Shown in pieces: positions 61,291 through 64,000 of a stretch of 64,000 nucleotides of DNA; position 1 is the stretch's first letter, and every line of letters begins with the position of its first letter. Origin of the DNA: Corallococcus sp. NCRR. Lineage in GTDB: Bacteria; Myxococcota; Myxococcia; Myxococcales; Myxococcaceae. The stretch covers positions 6,510,001 through 6,574,000 of the forward strand of contig NZ_CP114039.1 of assembly GCF_026965535.1 (NCBI RefSeq), given 5' to 3'. The position numbers and the translations under genes are program-made. The notes below the pieces were generated by a model. It worked only from the letters and a program-made list of their open reading frames with translations, was not told the DNA's origin and did no database searches.

Positions 61291-63132
61291 ATGACCCGCA
61301 CTCCCCAGTCCCTCATTCGCGCGGCCCTGGCCGCCCTGTCGCTCGCGGCGCCCGCGGCCAGCGCGCAGACGAAGACGACGCCCGCTCCGGCCGCGAAGGC
61401 CACGCCCGCGGAGGCGAAGCAGTTCGCCGAGAAGCTCAACGCGGACCTGAAGCAGCTCTGGACCCGCCAGGCCACCGCCGAGTGGATCAAGAGCACGTAC
61501 ATCACCGACGACACGGAGCGGAACGCCGCGTCCGTGAACGAAGAGGTGATGGCCTACGTCAACAATGCCATCAAGGACGCGCGCCGCTTCGACGGGCTGA
61601 AGCTGGACGCGGACACCGCGCGCATGCTGCACCTCCTGCGCGTGTCCCAGACGCTGCCCGCCCCGGCGGACCCCAAGCAGCGCGCGGAGCTGGCCGCCAC
61701 CGCCGCGAAGCTGGAGGGCCTCTACGGCAAGGGCAAGTACTGCGGCAAGGACGGCAAGGGGAAGTGCCGCGACCTGGAGGAGCTGTCCGACGTCATGGCG
61801 GAGAGCCGCGACGCGAACGCGCTCCTGGACGCGTGGACCGGCTGGCACGCCATCAGCCGACCCATGCGCCCGCTCTACACGCAGCTGGTGAACCTCTCCA
61901 ACTCGGGCGCGAAGGACATCGGCTTCAACGACCTGGGCACGCTGTGGCGGTCGTCCTACGACATGACCCCCGCGGAGTTCGAGCAGGAGGCGCAGCGGCT
62001 CTGGGGCCAGGTCAAGCCCATGTACGACGAGCTGCACTGCTACGTGCGCGGCCGGCTCGCGAAGCAGTACGGCGAGGCCGCCGTGCCCGCCGGCAAGCCC
62101 ATCCCCGCGCACCTGCTGGGCAACATGTGGGCGCAGGAGTGGAACAACATCTACCCGCTGGTGGAGCCGTTCCCCGGCCAGGCCAGCCTGGACGTGGACA
62201 GCGCGCTGGTGAAGCAGGGCTACGACGCGCAGAAGATGGTGAAGCTGGGTGAGAAGTTCTTCACCTCGCTGGGCCTCAAGCCGCTGCCGCAGACCTTCTG
62301 GGAGCGCTCGCAGTTCACCAAGCCGAAGGACCGCGACGTCGTCTGCCACGCGTCTGCCTGGGACGTGACGTACGACAACGACCTGCGCATCAAGATGTGC
62401 ATCAAGCCCACCGAGGAGGACCTGGTCACCATCCACCACGAGCTGGGCCACGACTACTACTACACGTACTACTACAAGCTCCCCGTCCTCTTTCAGGCCG
62501 GCGCCAACGACGGCTTCCACGAGGCCATTGGCGACGCGCTCACGCTCTCCATCACCCCGGCCTACCTCCAGCAGGCGGGGCTGCTCAACGCGGTGGAGAA
62601 GAACGACAAGAACGTCATCAACCTCCAGCTGAAGGACGCGCTGGAGAAGGTGGCCTTCCTGCCCTTCGGCCTGCTGGTGGACCAGTGGCGCTGGGACGTG
62701 TTCAGCGGGAAGGTGAAGCCGGCGGACTACAACAAGAGCTGGTGGGCGATGCGCACGAAGTACCAGGGCATCGCCGCGCCGGTGGCGCGCACGGAGCAGG
62801 ACTTCGACGCGGGCGCCAAGTACCACGTGCCCGCCAACGTGCCGTACACGCGCTATTTCCTCGCGCGGATCCTCCAGTTCCAGTTCCACAAGGCGCTGTG
62901 CGAGGCGGCCGGCATCAAGGGCCCCCTCAACGAGTGCTCCATCTACGGCAACAAGGCCGCGGGCGCGCGCCTGCAGGCCATGCTGGAGATGGGCGCGAGC
63001 AAGCCGTGGCCGGACGCGCTGGCGGCGATGACGGGCACGCGCCAGATGGATGCCACGCCGATGCTGGAGTACTTCGCCCCGCTGCGCCGCTGGCTCCAGG
63101 AGCAGAACAAGGGCCAGAAGTGCGGCTGGTGA
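61291..63132 (+). CDS. M2 family peptidyl-dipeptidase (ACE-like)
   Basis: A 613-aa zinc metallopeptidase of the angiotensin-converting-enzyme family, which removes C-terminal dipeptides. The signal peptide ends PAASAQT, so it is periplasmic or secreted. The zinc site is TIHHELGHDYYYTYYYKLPV (HEXXH) with the third ligand in FHEAIGDALTLS, and active-site strands VCHASAWDVTYDNDLRIKMC and YFLARILQFQFHKALCEAAG are conserved. It is intact over the full family length. ATG 61291 is used; GTG 61279 lies 12 bases upstream. Confidence 0.93.
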   Translation: MTRTPQSLIRAALAALSLAAPAASAQTKTTPAPAAKATPAEAKQFAEKLNADLKQLWTRQATAEWIKSTYITDDTERNAASVNEEVMAYVNNAIKDARRFDGLKLDADTARMLHLLRVSQTLPAPADPKQRAELAATAAKLEGLYGKGKYCGKDGKGKCRDLEELSDVMAESRDANALLDAWTGWHAISRPMRPLYTQLVNLSNSGAKDIGFNDLGTLWRSSYDMTPAEFEQEAQRLWGQVKPMYDELHCYVRGRLAKQYGEAAVPAGKPIPAHLLGNMWAQEWNNIYPLVEPFPGQASLDVDSALVKQGYDAQKMVKLGEKFFTSLGLKPLPQTFWERSQFTKPKDRDVVCHASAWDVTYDNDLRIKMCIKPTEEDLVTIHHELGHDYYYTYYYKLPVLFQAGANDGFHEAIGDALTLSITPAYLQQAGLLNAVEKNDKNVINLQLKDALEKVAFLPFGLLVDQWRWDVFSGKVKPADYNKSWWAMRTKYQGIAAPVARTEQDFDAGAKYHVPANVPYTRYFLARILQFQFHKALCEAAGIKGPLNECSIYGNKAAGARLQAMLEMGASKPWPDALAAMTGTRQMDATPMLEYFAPLRRWLQEQNKGQKCGW

Positions 63133-63252
63133 CGTGAGCAGGGAGTGGACTTCCCCCGGGACGGGCGCTTAGGCTGGCGCCCGTCTTGTAGGGTTGAACT
63201 CTGTAGGACCGGACGGCGACTCTTCCTGTCCGCGATGAAAGAAGAACAGCAA

Positions 63253-63456
63253 ATGGCGACTGGTACCGTGAAGTGGTTCAACGACGCGAAGGGCTTCGGC
63301 TTCATCACGCAGGATGGCGGCGGCGAGGACGTGTTCTGCCACCACACCGCCATCAACATGGACGGCTTCCGCACCCTGGCCGAGGGCCAGAAGGTGGAGT
63401 TCGAAGTCACCAAGGGCCCCAAGGGCCTGCAGGCGCAGAACGTTCGCGCCGCCTGA
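63253..63456 (+). CDS. Cold shock domain protein (CspA family)
   Basis: A 67-aa single OB-fold protein that binds single-stranded RNA and DNA. RNP1 is KGFGFIT and RNP2 is VFCHHTAI, with [15 protein letters not shown] at the start. It is the usual csp length. ATG 63253 gives the normal MATGTVKW start; an in-frame ATG lies 18 bases upstream at 63235. A 120-bp 5' leader precedes it, as in many csp genes, and an intrinsic terminator follows. Confidence 0.95.
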   Translation: MATGTVKWFNDAKGFGFITQDGGGEDVFCHHTAINMDGFRTLAEGQKVEFEVTKGPKGLQAQNVRAA

Positions 63457-63481
63457 GCCTGACCGTTTCCTGATTCACCCA

Positions 63482-63521
63482 AGAAGGTCCGACTCTCACC
63501 GGGTCGGGCCTTCTGTATTTT
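63482..63521 (+). terminator. Intrinsic terminator of the cold shock gene
   Basis: A 12-bp stem (AGAAGGTCCGAC with GTCGGGCCTTCT, one G-T pair), a 9-base loop, then GTATTTT. It starts 25 bp after the csp stop and ends 12 bp before the next gene. Confidence 0.85.
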
Positions 63522-63532
63522 CCGGAGCCCGC

Positions 63533-64000
63533 ATGCCCGCTTTCCGTCCGCGCTTCCTCCCCCTGGTGGCCGCCCTCGGGTGCGCCACGACGTCGCCCAC
63601 CCCCCCCGCCACGCCCCCGGACAGCGCCGTCATGGCCGCGCCGTCCGCCCCCGTGTCGAAGGCCTCGCTGGCCGCGCTCAAGCAGGAGCTGGTGAAGCAG
63701 CACGGCGAGGCGCAGCGCGCCCGCATCGAGCGAGGCGTGGACCAGGTGGCCGTGCTCTGGCGCCCGGAGGACGGGGACCTGGCCGCCTTCGCGCGCGAGC
63801 AGTTCCTGCCCACGGGCCCCCAGTTGGACGCGACGTTCACGCGCTTCGAAGGGTTGTTCGAACAGTTCGACGGCCACATGAACGAGCTGGGCCGGGAGCT
63901 CCAGTGGTTCACGGACCTGGACCTGGGGCCGCTGTTGCCGGTGGAGCCGCTGCTCGCGGCGTATGATCCGTCCGCCAACGTCACGTCGGACCTGTTCAAC
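63533..64000 (+). CDS. Lipoprotein, 5' part only (runs off the right edge)
   Basis: An open frame from ATG 63533 to the window end (156 codons, no stop). The start MPAFRPRFLPLVAALGCATT has a lipobox (LVAALGC), then a Pro/Ala/Thr-rich linker. The following part is helical and charged (ALKQELVKQHGEAQRARIER, then LPTGPQLDATFTRFEGLFEQ and LQWFTDLDLGPLLPVEPLLA). It may be the start of a large periplasmic or outer-membrane-anchored protein; no family is recognised from this part. Confidence 0.8.
   Translation, partial: MPAFRPRFLPLVAALGCATTSPTPPATPPDSAVMAAPSAPVSKASLAALKQELVKQHGEAQRARIERGVDQVAVLWRPEDGDLAAFAREQFLPTGPQLDATFTRFEGLFEQFDGHMNELGRELQWFTDLDLGPLLPVEPLLAAYDPSANVTSDLFN

Overview
The window is almost certainly from a large-genome myxobacterium, most likely Corallococcus or a close relative. 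The DNA is very GC-rich with strong third-position G/C bias. There are many lipoproteins with D/G/T-rich linkers, a large NRPS, a RiPP cluster, a bacterial expansin and an M2 peptidase. No rRNA, tRNA or CRISPR array was seen. The genus is an inference.

Layout. (1) 1-6110 is an accessory island. It starts with an uninterrupted minus-strand frame of at least 882 codons (its 3' end lies outside the window). This encodes a Cap4/DUF4297-like nuclease domain, a STAND-type P-loop NTPase and a helical C-terminus, the layout of bacterial NLR-like anti-phage proteins. Its codon use is visibly less GC-rich than its neighbours. Next come two complete insertion sequences placed end to end in the same TTA/TTAT target: an IS5/IS427-type element with a frameshifted transposase, then an IS701-type element. 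Decayed genes follow (a strictosidine-synthase-like remnant and a secreted-protein remnant). (2) 6139-11282 holds ordinary accessory genes: a polytopic membrane protein, a methyltransferase, two VOC proteins and a peptidoglycan-binding/EEP-phosphatase fusion. (3) 11306-21908 is a class I lanthipeptide locus. It has a cupin-like protein, diverging from it a YpdA-like flavoprotein with a PqqD/RRE-like tail, a 64-aa precursor with a GG leader and five core cysteines, a GC hairpin that looks like an attenuator, a full-length LanB, LanC, a very short HlyD-like protein and a C39-peptidase ABC transporter. LanB, LanC, the adaptor and the transporter overlap or nearly touch, so they form one operon.

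(4) 21969-29638 is mixed: a lipoprotein, an OprO/P-type porin, a WGR-like protein, small proteins, a 2OG-Fe(II) oxygenase and a type IB topoisomerase. (5) 29799-38476 is a three-gene operon: an OB-fold/NfeD-like membrane protein, a flotillin and a 1,846-aa AAA+ ATPase of the 'DNA repair ATPase' kind, probably a membrane-associated stress or quality-control system. (6) 38561-46179 holds two paralogous lipoproteins flanking an expansin, a VWA-domain lipoprotein, a VOC protein, an acyltransferase-like membrane protein and a secreted protein with a carbohydrate-binding-like tail. (7) 46284-58343 is a single 4,019-aa NRPS, A-T-(C-A-T)x3-TE, with strong internal module duplication. (8) 58515-64000 holds a DUF3105 lipoprotein, a DHH phosphoesterase, a UV damage endonuclease, an M2 (ACE-like) peptidase, a cold shock protein with a clear terminator, and the start of another lipoprotein.

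The best candidates for something undescribed are the STAND protein at the left edge and the lanthipeptide locus with its unusual flavoprotein and cupin partners. The flotillin/AAA+ operon and the NRPS product are also open questions.
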